NCBI RefSeq assembly: GCF_036825875.1
Contig: NZ_DAISXK010000001.1
Span: 124,001 to 188,000 of the forward strand
DNA from: Paucihalobacter sp036825875
Lineage (GTDB): Bacteria; Bacteroidota; Bacteroidia; Flavobacteriales; Flavobacteriaceae
Direction of reading: 5' to 3'
Length of the DNA: 64,000 nucleotides
This document shows positions 52,190 through 61,362 of this stretch, piece by piece. The notes beneath the pieces are model-generated. The model saw only the letters and a program-made list of their open reading frames with translations. It did no database searches and was not told the DNA's origin. Within the stretch, counting starts at the first letter, position 1. Each line of letters opens with the position of its first letter. The translations under genes were made by a program, and so were the position numbers.

Positions 52190-52323
52190 ACTGAACATTC
52201 AACTTCTCATTTAATTTTTTTGAAGTTCAAAAACATTAAAAATCACAAACTATGTTAAAGACTGTTAATGCTTGGTCGATATATTGTTTCTGAACGTATA
52301 TCTATCATATTAACCTTAAACTT

Positions 52324-52968
52324 ATGATTATGAGAAAATTAATTTTTGCAGTATCAGTATCTATATTATGTATTATTCAAGTCAACGCACAAGCGGATAG
52401 CACTAGTCCCGCATTGGGAATTAAAGGCGGTTTAAACCTTGCAACCATTGCTGGCGATGATGTTGATGATTTAGATTCCAGAACAAGCTTTAATGCTGGT
52501 ATTTTTATGGAATTTACAATTAGTGAACGCTTTTCATTTCAACCTGAATTATTGTATTCTGGTCAAGGATTTACAATTCTAACCAGAAATCAGGACAATA
52601 TTTTTGATACAGATGAAAATGTTGAATTTCAGTTAGCCTACATCAATTTACCTTTGATGGCTAAGTTTTATTTAATTGAGGGCTTATTTATTGAAGCCGG
52701 TCCGCAATTTGGATATAAATTGAGTGAAAAAATTGACTCACAACCACAAGATGGTGGTGGTGATACTGAAGTTGACCGTGACGATTCTTATATTAAAGAT
52801 TTTGATACCAGTTTGGCATTAGGCGCTGGTTACAAATTCAATAGTGGCTTCTTCGTTTCTGGGAGATATACTTACGGATTAACCAACATTTATAAGGATA
52901 ATACTATTTTTGAAAATGTTGATGCTAATAACGCCGTTTGGCAATTTGGTTTAGGATTTTCTTTCTAA
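52324..52968 (+). CDS. PorT-like outer-membrane beta-barrel protein, paralogue 2
   Basis: The 214-residue protein has a signal peptide (about 1-22, ending IIQVNAQ) and a PorT/OMP-b-brl type barrel: LGIKGGLNLATIAG, FNAGIFMEFTISERFSFQPE, LLYSGQGFTI, INLPLMAKFYLIEGLFIEAG and the final FGLGFSF. The second in-frame ATG at 52330 is an equally possible start. Closest in pattern to the barrel at 55351. It is likely an outer-membrane porin or structural protein of unknown role. Confidence 0.87.
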   Translation: MIMRKLIFAVSVSILCIIQVNAQADSTSPALGIKGGLNLATIAGDDVDDLDSRTSFNAGIFMEFTISERFSFQPELLYSGQGFTILTRNQDNIFDTDENVEFQLAYINLPLMAKFYLIEGLFIEAGPQFGYKLSEKIDSQPQDGGGDTEVDRDDSYIKDFDTSLALGAGYKFNSGFFVSGRYTYGLTNIYKDNTIFENVDANNAVWQFGLGFSF

Positions 52969-52990
52969 ATTTTTTATAAATACAATTATA

Positions 52991-53018
52991 AAACCGAAGT
53001 TGATGCTTCGGTTTTTTT
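52991..53018 (+). terminator. Rho-independent terminator after barrel paralogue 2
   Basis: 9-bp stem aaaccgaag (52991-52999) / cttcggttt (53006-53014), 6-nt loop ttgatg, T run to 53018. Nearly identical to the terminator of the next paralogue. Confidence 0.88.
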
Positions 53019-53112
53019 ATGCCTAATATTTATGTAAGTTTTTTCTTGCGTAAAAGCTTGTATAATTCTACATTCGCCTCAAATTTATAACCATTAACAA
53101 CTCAACTCTATT

Positions 53113-53712
53113 ATGAAAAACTTATTTATTTTCCCATTTTTTACGTTTTTAGTATTTTTTAATTTAAATGCCCAATCTACTAAAGGTGATATTACCTTAG
53201 CGCCGCAGATTGGATTAAATCTTTCTACTTACACATCCGATGCTTCCTATGGCATAAGAACCAGTTTTGCTGGCGGTGTTATTGGTGAGTATTATTTTAG
53301 CGATCGTTGGAGTTTGCGTTCTGGATTGCTATTCGATCCAATGGGAGCAGAAGATGATTTTAATAATACCGATAAGCTTAATTATTTAAGTATCCCATTA
53401 CAAGCAAATTGGCATTTTGGCAAAAACAGAAATTGGTTTCTAAATTTTGGACCATATGCTGCTTTTTTACTTAGTGCTAATTCAGAATTAAGTGATGGTC
53501 AAGAAATTGATGTCAAAGATTTTGTTTCTAAAATGGATATCGGTTTTGGCGTTGGTATAGGCTACAAGTTTGATGTGAGTGAAAATCTTCAATTAAGCAT
53601 CGATTATCAAGGATACGGTGGATTTATTAATGTTGATGATTCTAATTCTGTTCCATTCGATATTACAAATGCAAGAAGCTCATTTAACGTTGGTGCCATT
53701 TTTAAAATTTAA
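53113..53712 (+). CDS. Outer-membrane beta-barrel protein, paralogue 3
   Basis: The 199-residue protein has a signal peptide (about 1-20, ending FNLNAQ) and barrel strands such as TLAPQIGLNLSTYTSDA, AGGVIGEYYFSDRWSLRSG, YLSIPLQANWHFG and a final SFNVGAIFKI. It resembles PorT-type barrels but lacks the GVKGGLNL opening of paralogue 2. It has its own terminator and probably its own promoter. Confidence 0.85.
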   Translation: MKNLFIFPFFTFLVFFNLNAQSTKGDITLAPQIGLNLSTYTSDASYGIRTSFAGGVIGEYYFSDRWSLRSGLLFDPMGAEDDFNNTDKLNYLSIPLQANWHFGKNRNWFLNFGPYAAFLLSANSELSDGQEIDVKDFVSKMDIGFGVGIGYKFDVSENLQLSIDYQGYGGFINVDDSNSVPFDITNARSSFNVGAIFKI

Positions 53713-53733
53713 TAATAGTATTTTGAATATTTT

Positions 53734-53762
53734 AAAACCGAAGTTGACGCTTCGGTTTTTTT
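53734..53762 (+). terminator. Rho-independent terminator after barrel paralogue 3
   Basis: 10-bp stem aaaaccgaag (53734-53743) / cttcggtttt (53750-53759), 6-nt loop ttgacg, T run to 53762. It differs from the previous terminator by one loop base, which suggests a shared origin. Confidence 0.88.
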
Positions 53763-53987
53763 ATTTCCATTTCTCATATCTTTTATAGGTTGCTAGGGAT
53801 TTGTTTAAATCATATAATATTCCAATAATTTATTGATAACAATTGGTTAACCTTAAGATAATACTTACAGCCTTTGATGGCATAATGATTGGTATTTGGT
53901 TCACTTTAAAATTCCATATTAATTAGTTAAAACAAGTCTTTTCAATATCGGGATACTAATTTTAATTTAACATTAATACTTAATTTT

Positions 53988-54569
53988 ATGAAAAAATTTT
54001 TTGTTTTAGGATTCATTTGCATCACTTTTCAATTCAATGCTCAAGAAAATAATACTGCTAATGATTTTGGTTTTAATCAAAAAGACGTTTTTGTAACAGG
54101 TACTATTTCTTTCTTCTCAACGGACAGCAATACTGATGGCTTTTCGATTAATGAAAGATTTGGTGTTGACGCAAGTGTAGGTCGCTTCTTTACTGACCAT
54201 ATAGCCGCTGGAATATCCGCTGGATTTTCTGTGCAAAATAATGGAGAAAGAACTAATAATAGCTATAATATAGGTGTTTTTGGTCGCTATTATGCAACTC
54301 CCGAAAACCGATTTTCCTTATTTGGTGAATTGAACGCTATTTATGCAAATAGTGAAGGAATTACACCATCGTTGGCGTCATATGGTTATTCACTCACTAT
54401 CGCACCTGGTATAAATTATTTCTTATCCAATGCCTTCGCACTTCAAGCTAGATTTGGTCAATTAGGCTACAACTATAACACATTTAAGGATTCTGATGCA
54501 GAGGTAAGTACGTTTGATTTTCGTCTCAATCTTAGCAACATCAATTTTGGGTTACTTTATAAGTTTTAG
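53988..54569 (+). CDS. Outer-membrane beta-barrel protein, paralogue 4
   Basis: The 193-residue protein has a signal peptide (about 1-18, ending FQFNAQ) and barrel strands such as DVFVTGTISFFSTDSNTDGF, FTDHIAAGISAGFSVQNN and SYGYSLTIAPGINYFLSN. It ends in NFGLLYKF. The spacing before it (272 bases) is the longest in the cluster. It ends 73 bases before aroQ with its own terminator. Confidence 0.84.
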   Translation: MKKFFVLGFICITFQFNAQENNTANDFGFNQKDVFVTGTISFFSTDSNTDGFSINERFGVDASVGRFFTDHIAAGISAGFSVQNNGERTNNSYNIGVFGRYYATPENRFSLFGELNAIYANSEGITPSLASYGYSLTIAPGINYFLSNAFALQARFGQLGYNYNTFKDSDAEVSTFDFRLNLSNINFGLLYKF

Positions 54570-54588
54570 ATAAAATTTATATCAATAG

Positions 54589-54616
54589 AGCCGAAGTACT
54601 TGTCTTCGGTTTTTTA
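54589..54616 (+). terminator. Rho-independent terminator after barrel paralogue 4
   Basis: 6-bp core stem ccgaag (54591-54596) / cttcgg (54604-54609) with a 7-nt loop, extended by G-T and A-T pairs and followed by a T run to 54616. It shares the ccgaag/cttcgg core with the two previous terminators. Confidence 0.8.
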
Positions 54617-54642
54617 TTGTCCAATTTTTATATCTTTACCTA

Positions 54643-55062
54643 ATGAAGAAACTCATGATCATTAATGGTCCCAATCTCAATCTTTTGGGCGTAAGAGAAC
54701 CAGAAGTTTACGGTAGTTTGTCGTTTACTAATTTTTTAGAATTGCTTCAAAAGAAGCATAGTAATCTTCAAATTGATTATTTTCAATCTAATATAGAAGG
54801 TGAAATTATCGACAAGCTTCACGAAGTTGGGTTTTCTTTTGATGGTATTATTTTAAACGCAGCCGCTTATACACATACCTCAGTAGGCATTGGTGATGCT
54901 GTAAAAGCTATTAAAACGCCGGTGGTTGAAGTTCATATTTCTAACACCTTTTCGCGCGAAAGTTTTAGACATCAATCTTATATTTCACCTCATGCCAAAG
55001 GCGTGATTATTGGCTTTGGTTTACAAAGTTATGAATTGGCTATTGAGAGTTTATTGAAATAA
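54643..55062 (+). CDS. aroQ: Type II 3-dehydroquinate dehydratase
   Basis: Shikimate pathway enzyme of 139 residues: IINGPNLNLLGVREPEVYG opening (active-site Asn and catalytic Tyr), ILNAAAYTHTSVG, and VEVHISNTFSRESFRHQS with the conserved histidines. Length is right for the family. In related genomes it lies next to xerD; here four barrel genes separate them. Confidence 0.95.
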   Translation: MKKLMIINGPNLNLLGVREPEVYGSLSFTNFLELLQKKHSNLQIDYFQSNIEGEIIDKLHEVGFSFDGIILNAAAYTHTSVGIGDAVKAIKTPVVEVHISNTFSRESFRHQSYISPHAKGVIIGFGLQSYELAIESLLK

Positions 55063-55125
55063 TATTTTTTAGCTAATTGTTAATTCAACATTTATTATCA
55101 GTCTTAAAAGGTGTTCCACCGATCT

Positions 55126-55209
55126 CGCTGATTGGCGTAGAAAAAATGATTCATCACTTAAGGTATAATGTTCTAGAACAAATATCTGCGATAATTTGCG
55201 CCATCAGCG
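55126..55209. repeat. Inverted-repeat element in the aroQ/barrel intergenic region
   Basis: Arms cgctgattggcg (55126-55137) and cgccatcagcg (55199-55209) are complementary apart from one bulged T, separated by about 61 bases. The arms are GC-rich in otherwise AT-rich DNA. The position between aroQ and the next barrel gene, with no coding potential, fits a dispersed flavobacterial intergenic repeat. Confidence 0.55.
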
Positions 55210-55350
55210 GGAAATAAAATCAATCACATTTTTTAGCGCAATCTATCCCATATTCTTAAAATTTATCAAAAACCCAAGCCTATAAGATTTTTTCTTAGTA
55301 TTTTGTAGCTTAATGTTTTACAATGAATAATTGATTTCTAAAAATTTGAT

Positions 55351-55833
55351 ATGAAATACTTCTATAGCCTTTTATTCGGTTTTACCTTTTTGTTACATTC
55401 GGCTGTTGCTCAAACCGACGCTGAGTTTGGTGTGAAAGGCGGTTTAAACCTCACCTTTTTTAAAGTAACCGAAGCCAGTTTTGGCGATAACATTGAAACT
55501 GATACAGGTTTTTACATCGGTACTTTTATGGAATTTCCTATTGATGCATTCTTCTCCATTCAACCAGAAGCTTTATACGTAGGTATTGGCGATTTTAATT
55601 TTATTAATGTCCCAATTTATGCCAAATACGAGGTGGGCAGAAATTTCCACTTAATGGCAGGCCCAAGTATCAATTACTTTTTCGATTTATTTAATGCGAA
55701 GCTTAAAATCGGCGCCGATATTAGTACAAGTTACGATCTAACACCCAAACTAGACGCGCACATTAAATTTGCTTTAGGGTTTGAAGAAATTTCACCCAAT
55801 GGTTTGTTTTTTGGTTTGGGTTATAAATTATAG
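55351..55833 (+). CDS. PorT-like outer-membrane beta-barrel protein, paralogue 5
   Basis: The 160-residue protein has a signal peptide (about 1-20, ending LHSAVAQ) and the PorT-type opening FGVKGGLNLTFF. Later strands FYIGTFMEFPIDAFFSIQPE and INVPIYAKYEVGRNFHLMAG correspond closely to those of paralogue 2, pointing to a common ancestor. It ends in LFFGLGYKL. It is the only one of the five that lies after aroQ. Confidence 0.86.
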   Translation: MKYFYSLLFGFTFLLHSAVAQTDAEFGVKGGLNLTFFKVTEASFGDNIETDTGFYIGTFMEFPIDAFFSIQPEALYVGIGDFNFINVPIYAKYEVGRNFHLMAGPSINYFFDLFNAKLKIGADISTSYDLTPKLDAHIKFALGFEEISPNGLFFGLGYKL

Positions 55834-55852
55834 CACCAAAGGCATCACAAAA

Positions 55853-55882
55853 AAAAAGGCTGTTCGAACGAACAGCCTTTTT
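55853..55882. terminator. Strong bidirectional terminator between convergent genes
   Basis: Perfect inverted repeat aaaaaggctgttcg (55853-55866) / cgaacagccttttt (55869-55882), with two bases between the arms. A- and T-rich ends provide U tracts on both strands. It separates the fifth barrel gene from the convergent lpdA. Confidence 0.92.
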
Positions 55883-55931
55883 GCATTAACAAGGACGTTA
55901 CAAGGCACTTGTTTGTTATGTATTTATTATA

Positions 55932-57308
55932 TTATAAGTGAATCACTTCGCCATAAGCATCTGCTACGGCTTCCATTACTGCTTCACTCATGGTTGGATG
56001 TGGATGAATGGCTTTTAAAACTTCGTGACCTGTGGTTTCAAGTTTTCTACCTAAAACAGCTTCTGCAATCATATCAGTAACACCAGCTCCAATCATATGG
56101 CAACCCAACCATTCGCCATACTTGGCATCAAAAATCACTTTTACAAAACCATCTTTGGCACCAGAAGCACTTGCTTTTCCAGAGGCTGAAAACGGGAACT
56201 TACCAACTTTTATGTCGTATCCTTGTTCTTTAGCTTGCTTTTCGGTTAAACCAACGCTTGCAATTTCTGGTGAACAATAGGTGCAACCTGGAACATTACC
56301 GTAATCAATAGGCTCAACGTGATGGCCAGCTATTTTTTCAACGCATAAAATTCCTTCAGCCGAAGCTACATGCGCCAAAGCTTGTCCGGCAGTAATATCG
56401 CCAATAGCGTAATAACCTGGAATGTTAGTTTGGTAGTAATCATTCACTAAAACTTTATCGCGATCAACAGCAATCCCAACATCCTCTAATCCTATGTTTT
56501 CTATATTTGATTTGATACCAACAGCCGATAAAACAATATCAGCTTCCAGTACTTCTTCACCTTTGGTAGTTTTTACTGTGGCTTTTACACCTTTGCCCGA
56601 AGTATCCACTTTAGTAACTTCAGCTGATGTCATGATTTTAATACCACTTTTTTTGAAAGAACGTTCTAGTTGTTTAGAAACGTCTTCATCTTCAACGGGC
56701 ACAATATTTGGTAAATATTCTACGATGGTAACTTCTGTTCCCATAGCATTGTAGAAGTAGGCAAATTCAACACCAATCGCACCAGAACCAACAATAATCA
56801 TTTTTTTAGGTTGACTTTCTAAAGTCATGGCTTTTCTGTATCCAATTACTTTTTCACCATCTTGAGGCAAACTAGGCAACTCTCTAGAACGGGCGCCAGT
56901 TGCTATAATGATATGGTCGGCACTGTAATCTTTTCCATCTACTTCAACTTTTTTACCAGGCTTAAGTTTTCCAAGACCTTCAATAACGTCTATTTTGTTT
57001 TTTTTCATCAAAAACTGTACGCCTTTGCTCATCCCATCAGCTACGTTTCTGCTGCGTTTAACTACTGCATTAAAATCTTTATCAGCTCCTTTCACGGTTA
57101 AACCATAATCTTCGGCGTGGTTTAGGTATTCAAATACTTGCGCCGATTTAAGTAATGCCTTGGTTGGAATACAACCCCAATTCAAACAAACACCACCTAA
57201 ACTTTCTTTTTCAACAATCGCAACTTTAAAGCCCAATTGAGATCCTCTAATAGCTGTAACATAACCTCCAGGTCCACTTCCTATAACAATAATATCGTAT
57301 TTACTCAT
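55932..57308 (-). CDS. lpdA: Dihydrolipoyl dehydrogenase
   Basis: E3 flavoenzyme of 2-oxoacid dehydrogenase complexes and the glycine cleavage system. The 458-residue chain has the FAD motif IVIGSGPGGYVTAIRG, the redox disulfide C41-C46 in GGVCLNWGCIPTK, the NAD-binding IIVGSGAIGVEF, and the C-terminal AIHPHPTMSEAV with the catalytic His-Glu pair. Full length. It is monocistronic with a TAAATTTG element about 30 bases upstream of the ATG. Confidence 0.95.
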   Translation of the reverse strand: MSKYDIIVIGSGPGGYVTAIRGSQLGFKVAIVEKESLGGVCLNWGCIPTKALLKSAQVFEYLNHAEDYGLTVKGADKDFNAVVKRSRNVADGMSKGVQFLMKKNKIDVIEGLGKLKPGKKVEVDGKDYSADHIIIATGARSRELPSLPQDGEKVIGYRKAMTLESQPKKMIIVGSGAIGVEFAYFYNAMGTEVTIVEYLPNIVPVEDEDVSKQLERSFKKSGIKIMTSAEVTKVDTSGKGVKATVKTTKGEEVLEADIVLSAVGIKSNIENIGLEDVGIAVDRDKVLVNDYYQTNIPGYYAIGDITAGQALAHVASAEGILCVEKIAGHHVEPIDYGNVPGCTYCSPEIASVGLTEKQAKEQGYDIKVGKFPFSASGKASASGAKDGFVKVIFDAKYGEWLGCHMIGAGVTDMIAEAVLGRKLETTGHEVLKAIHPHPTMSEAVMEAVADAYGEVIHL

Positions 57309-57336
57309 TTGATTTTTCTTTGAAAATTTTAAAGCA

Positions 57337-57344
57337 CAAATTTA
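57337..57344 (-). promoter_or_regulatory. Predicted -7 element TAAATTTG for lpdA
   Basis: TAAATTTG on the minus strand matches the -7 consensus and predicts transcription near 57330, about 22 nt before the ATG at 57308. No well-spaced TTTG -33 element was seen. Confidence 0.45.
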
Positions 57345-57537
57345 TAAAATTCAAAACTGAATTTACTATAAAGCATGCGCAAATTAGCGTTGTTTAAGTT
57401 CAAGGTAATAAAAAGGAAGGCTTATATTTTAATTGAATTTTTTTTTAAGAAGTAATTCTCTTATAATAAGTGTAGATAAAATTACACAGCGTATAGTTTA
57501 TGACGATTTAAAATAGTGCCTTCTATTTGTCTAAAGT

Positions 57538-58068
57538 CTATGATTTTGCATCTTTAAATTTAGCCTCATTAAAGCTATCCGATGCACCTTTTGGAATTGA
57601 CAATGACTGCCAATCTGCACCTTTTATTTGTATTCCAATTAACACAATTTGCCCAATGTGATAAGGATAATGCGCCATTTGTCGATTGATGGCATCTACA
57701 ACCCTGTGTGGCTCATTTCTAATATGAATAATGCGTTCCAAATCTTCATCGGTTAAAGCATTTATCGCTTCAAAAAAGCAATCCCAGCCTTTCTTCCAAA
57801 TGCTTTTGAGATTGTCTTTAGAAAGAAATTCATGTTCAAACTCAGTGTCTCTCTCGCGCCAAATTTTTTCACCATCTTCGGTAAACATGTTCGTCCAACG
57901 ACTTAACATATTGCCAGAAATGTGCTTTGCAATGGTAGCTATACTATTGGTTTCTTTTGAAAACTGCCAGTTTAGCTCTTCATCCGTGAGTCTTTCAAAA
58001 GTTTGGTCTGCCAAACTTTTAAAGTAGTTTAACTGTTTAATGACGCTTAGGAGATATGTGTTTTCCAT
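57538..58068 (-). CDS. DinB/DUF1572 family protein
   Basis: The 176-residue four-helix-bundle protein has the family histidines: IATIAKHISGNMLSRW and QMAHYPYHIGQIV, which form a metal site in DUF1572/DinB proteins. It is distinct from the DinB protein at 30.3 kb, with little shared sequence. Possible thiol transferase; the substrate is unknown. It is 17 bases downstream of msrB on the same strand. Confidence 0.87.
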   Translation of the reverse strand: MENTYLLSVIKQLNYFKSLADQTFERLTDEELNWQFSKETNSIATIAKHISGNMLSRWTNMFTEDGEKIWRERDTEFEHEFLSKDNLKSIWKKGWDCFFEAINALTDEDLERIIHIRNEPHRVVDAINRQMAHYPYHIGQIVLIGIQIKGADWQSLSIPKGASDSFNEAKFKDAKS

Positions 58069-58085
58069 TATTCTTTAGGAGTTGA

Positions 58086-58565
58086 TTATTCGCTTTTAAC
58101 AAATTCTAAAGCAGCCCCATTAATGCAATGTCTTTTGCCAGTGGTATTTTTTGGGCCATCGTTAAATACATGTCCTAAATGTCCGCCACATGTCGCGCAA
58201 TGCTCTTCGGTGCGGGCATAACCTAAGTCGTAATCGGTTGAAAAAGCCACATTACCTTTTATTTCTCTATCAAAGCTTGGCCAACCAGTTCCTGAATCAA
58301 ATTTATGTTCGCTTTTAAATAAAGGTGTTTCGCAAGCCGCACAAACATAAATACCAGATTCTTCGTTCTTGTTTAACGGACTTGTAAAAGGTCTTTCGGT
58401 CCCTGCTTCTCTTAAAACATAGTATTGTAAATCAGACAGCTGAGCTTTCCATTCGGCTTCGGTTTTGGTGATTTTGTACGTAGTTTCAGCATCATTTTTT
58501 TGTTGAGCGTTTCCGTTACAATTCAACAAAATACTAGTAAACAGTAATAAGGATAATTTCTTCAT
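58086..58565 (-). CDS. msrB: Peptide-methionine (R)-S-oxide reductase MsrB, lipoprotein
   Basis: The protein repairs R-methionine sulfoxide in other proteins. Its 159 residues contain the structural zinc cysteines in CAACE and CATCGG and the catalytic RHCINGAALEF cysteine. The N-terminus is a lipoprotein signal with lipobox ILLNC (lipidated cysteine near 16), so the enzyme is exported and membrane-anchored, which would protect periplasmic or surface proteins. It is paired with the DinB/DUF1572 gene. Confidence 0.93.
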   Translation of the reverse strand: MKKLSLLLFTSILLNCNGNAQQKNDAETTYKITKTEAEWKAQLSDLQYYVLREAGTERPFTSPLNKNEESGIYVCAACETPLFKSEHKFDSGTGWPSFDREIKGNVAFSTDYDLGYARTEEHCATCGGHLGHVFNDGPKNTTGKRHCINGAALEFVKSE

Positions 58566-58804
58566 AGTTATTTTTTGTGTAAATATAAGTTGGATAGAAT
58601 TAATAAATTCAGCATTTAACCAAATATTTATATTGATTTTAGTCGCTATACAATCGATAATTTCCTATTTTTATAAACTTATTGTTAAACTATCTCTTTT
58701 CTAAATATAAGTCATTAAATTTTCTGTAGAAACATAAAAATTTACAGTTAAAAAGCTGATTGATGTTTTAAAATGGGATTTAAAATAAACCACAAACCAA
58801 CCTA

Positions 58805-60010
58805 ATGAAAGTACTTTTATATACCAAAGAATTTCCACCAAATGTTTATGGTGGCGCAGGTGTTCATATAGAATATTTATCAAGAGAATTGGCCAAATTA
58901 ATGCAAGTTGAAGTGCGTTGTTTTGGTGAACAAGATGTGCAAGATGGAACTTTATCTGTTAAGGGTATTTCGTTAAACGGCGATGACTTTAAATCGTCTG
59001 AGACTCAATTGCAAGCAATATTTAAAACCTTGCAAACTAATATTTTAATGAATGCAGAGACCACCGATGCGCAGTTGGTACATTGCCACACGTGGTATGC
59101 GCAATTTTCGGGTATTATTGCTAAGTTGTGTTATGGTATTCCGTTGGTAATAACTACGCATTCTTTGGAACCGTTACGCCCTTGGAAGCGTGAACAGCTA
59201 GGTAGAGGTTATGACATGTCGTCATGGATTGAAAAAACCGCCATTGAAATGGCCGATGCGGTAATTGCCGTTTCCAAGGAAACTAAGCAGGAAGTGCTTC
59301 AATATTTTAATGTGGACGAAAAAAAAGTAAAGGTTATTTACAATGGTATCGATTTAAAACAATATGTTGCCACATCTGAGACCTCTGTTTTGGATAAATA
59401 TGGAATTGATAAAATAAAACCCTACGTTTTATTTGTTGGCCGAATCACACGCCAAAAAGGTATCATTCACTTGGTAAATGCCATAAAGTATTTAGACAAA
59501 AACATTCAAATAGTATTATGCGCTGGCGCACCCGACACGCCTGAGATCGCCAAAGAAATGGAAATTAGCGTTAATGCTGCAAGAAAGGAAAGAAGCAATA
59601 TTTTTTGGATTGATGAAATGTTGGATAAGCCAAGTGTTATTCAATTGTATTCGCACGCCGATGTATTTTGTTGTCCATCTATTTACGAACCTTTTGGTAT
59701 TATAAATATTGAAGCCATGGCTTGCAATACTGCTGTAGTTGCAAGTGCTGTTGGTGGTATAAAAGAGGTTGTGGTTAACGGCGAAACAGGAATATTAGTA
59801 CCGTTAGAACAACAGAAAGAAGCACCTTTTGAGCCAGTAAATCCGGATAAATTTTCTAGGGATTTGGCAAAAGCTGTAAACTCAATAGTGCAGAATAAAC
59901 CGCTTAGAGAAACCATGGCAAAAAATGGCAGAAAACGTGTTGAAGAAACCTTTGACTGGGTTGCTATTGCAGAAGAAACGAAATCACTATACAATCAATT
60001 AATCAACTAG
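58805..60010 (+). CDS. glgM: GT4 glycosyltransferase, maltose-1-phosphate/glycogen synthase (GlgM/GlgA type)
   Basis: The 401-residue glycosyltransferase has a GT-B fold: EFPPNVYGGAGVHIEYLSREL at the N-terminus (donor or acceptor loop), VGRITRQKG, and CCPSIYEPFGIINIEAMACNTAVVAS with the EPFG retaining-GT signature. This short form corresponds to the actinobacterial GlgA/GlgM enzymes that make maltose-1-phosphate from ADP-glucose and glucose-1-phosphate. Standing first in an operon with glgC and glgE makes that assignment likely. It lies two bases upstream of glgC. Confidence 0.85.
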   Translation: MKVLLYTKEFPPNVYGGAGVHIEYLSRELAKLMQVEVRCFGEQDVQDGTLSVKGISLNGDDFKSSETQLQAIFKTLQTNILMNAETTDAQLVHCHTWYAQFSGIIAKLCYGIPLVITTHSLEPLRPWKREQLGRGYDMSSWIEKTAIEMADAVIAVSKETKQEVLQYFNVDEKKVKVIYNGIDLKQYVATSETSVLDKYGIDKIKPYVLFVGRITRQKGIIHLVNAIKYLDKNIQIVLCAGAPDTPEIAKEMEISVNAARKERSNIFWIDEMLDKPSVIQLYSHADVFCCPSIYEPFGIINIEAMACNTAVVASAVGGIKEVVVNGETGILVPLEQQKEAPFEPVNPDKFSRDLAKAVNSIVQNKPLRETMAKNGRKRVEETFDWVAIAEETKSLYNQLIN

Positions 60011-60012
60011 AT

Positions 60013-61278
60013 ATGTACAACGATAAAGTAATAAACATTATTTTAGGTGGCGGACAAGGTTCGCGATTATTTCCTTTAACCGAAAAACGTTCCAAACCAG
60101 CAGTAGCAATTGCAGGTAAATATCGGCTTGTGGATATTCCTATTTCAAATTGTATTAATTGCGGACTTAAACGCATGTACGTATTAACACAGTTTAATTC
60201 TGCATCCTTAAATAAGCATATCAAAAACACCTATCATTTCAGCTTTTTTAGCGAGGCGTTTGTGGATGTGTTAGCTGCAGAACAAACAATCACAAGTGAT
60301 AAGTGGTTTCAAGGTACGGCTGATGCCGTACGCCAAAGTATGCACCACTTTTTAAACCATAATTTTGAGTATGCTTTAATTCTTTCGGGGGACCAGCTTT
60401 ATCAAATGGATTTTAACGAAATGATTCAACAACATATCAACTCCAAAGCGCATATTTCAATCGCTACACAGCCAGTAAATGCAAAAGAAGCCACGGCATT
60501 TGGGATTTTGAAATCGAATGCCGACCAGCTAATTACGTCTTTTATTGAAAAACCATCTTCAGAAGAATTGCCTGGTTGGGAATCGGAAGTTACTGAAGAA
60601 ATGAAAAATGATGGCAGAGAATATCTCGCCTCCATGGGTATTTATATTTTCAATAGGGATGTGTTGATTAACTTGATGAACAACCCAAATACAGTTGATT
60701 TTGGTAAAGAAATAATACCGCAGTCTATTCACACACACAAAGTGGTGAGTTACCAATATCCTGGTTATTGGACAGATATCGGTAATATTGAATCCTTTTT
60801 TGAAGCCAATCTCGGACTTACCGACGATATTCCGAAATTCAATCTTTATGATAAAGATAAGCGTATTTATACCCGTGCCAGAATGCTGCCGACATCAAAA
60901 ATCAGCAATACCAGTCTAAAAAATGCAGTAATTGCCGAAGGCTGTATCATTCACGCTTCTAAAATTGAGCGATCGGTTATAGGGATTCGATCAAGAATCG
61001 GAAAAGATTCTGCTATTTCAAACACCTATATGATGGGAAATGACCAGTACGAAACCCTCGACGAAATTGCTTCAAACAACATTGAAATTTTATTGGGTGT
61101 TGGTGAACGTTGCGTTATTAACAACGCTATTATCGATAAAAATTGCCGAATTGGTGACGATGTTCAAATAGTTGGAGGCTCGCACCTTGAGGATAAAGAA
61201 ACTGATATGTATATTATAAAAGATGGCATTGTGGTTGTTAAAAAGGATGCCGTTATTCCTAAAGGTTATGTGATTTGA
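60013..61278 (+). CDS. glgC: Glucose-1-phosphate adenylyltransferase
   Basis: The 421-residue enzyme forms ADP-glucose from ATP and glucose-1-phosphate. It has GGGQGSRLFPLTEKRSKPAV (nucleotide loop and allosteric arginines), GTADAVRQSMH, IEKPSSEELPGW, and a C-terminal left-handed beta-helix (AVIAEGCIIHASKIERSVIG). All conserved parts are intact. It supplies ADP-glucose to the GlgM enzyme encoded immediately upstream. Confidence 0.94.
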   Translation: MYNDKVINIILGGGQGSRLFPLTEKRSKPAVAIAGKYRLVDIPISNCINCGLKRMYVLTQFNSASLNKHIKNTYHFSFFSEAFVDVLAAEQTITSDKWFQGTADAVRQSMHHFLNHNFEYALILSGDQLYQMDFNEMIQQHINSKAHISIATQPVNAKEATAFGILKSNADQLITSFIEKPSSEELPGWESEVTEEMKNDGREYLASMGIYIFNRDVLINLMNNPNTVDFGKEIIPQSIHTHKVVSYQYPGYWTDIGNIESFFEANLGLTDDIPKFNLYDKDKRIYTRARMLPTSKISNTSLKNAVIAEGCIIHASKIERSVIGIRSRIGKDSAISNTYMMGNDQYETLDEIASNNIEILLGVGERCVINNAIIDKNCRIGDDVQIVGGSHLEDKETDMYIIKDGIVVVKKDAVIPKGYVI

Positions 61279-61362
61279 TAAACGGCTTTCCAATTTCCTT
61301 TGTTATAAAACAGGTTATACTGTAATTTCATTATTTTTACTCAAAATTTTATTTACTTTTTT

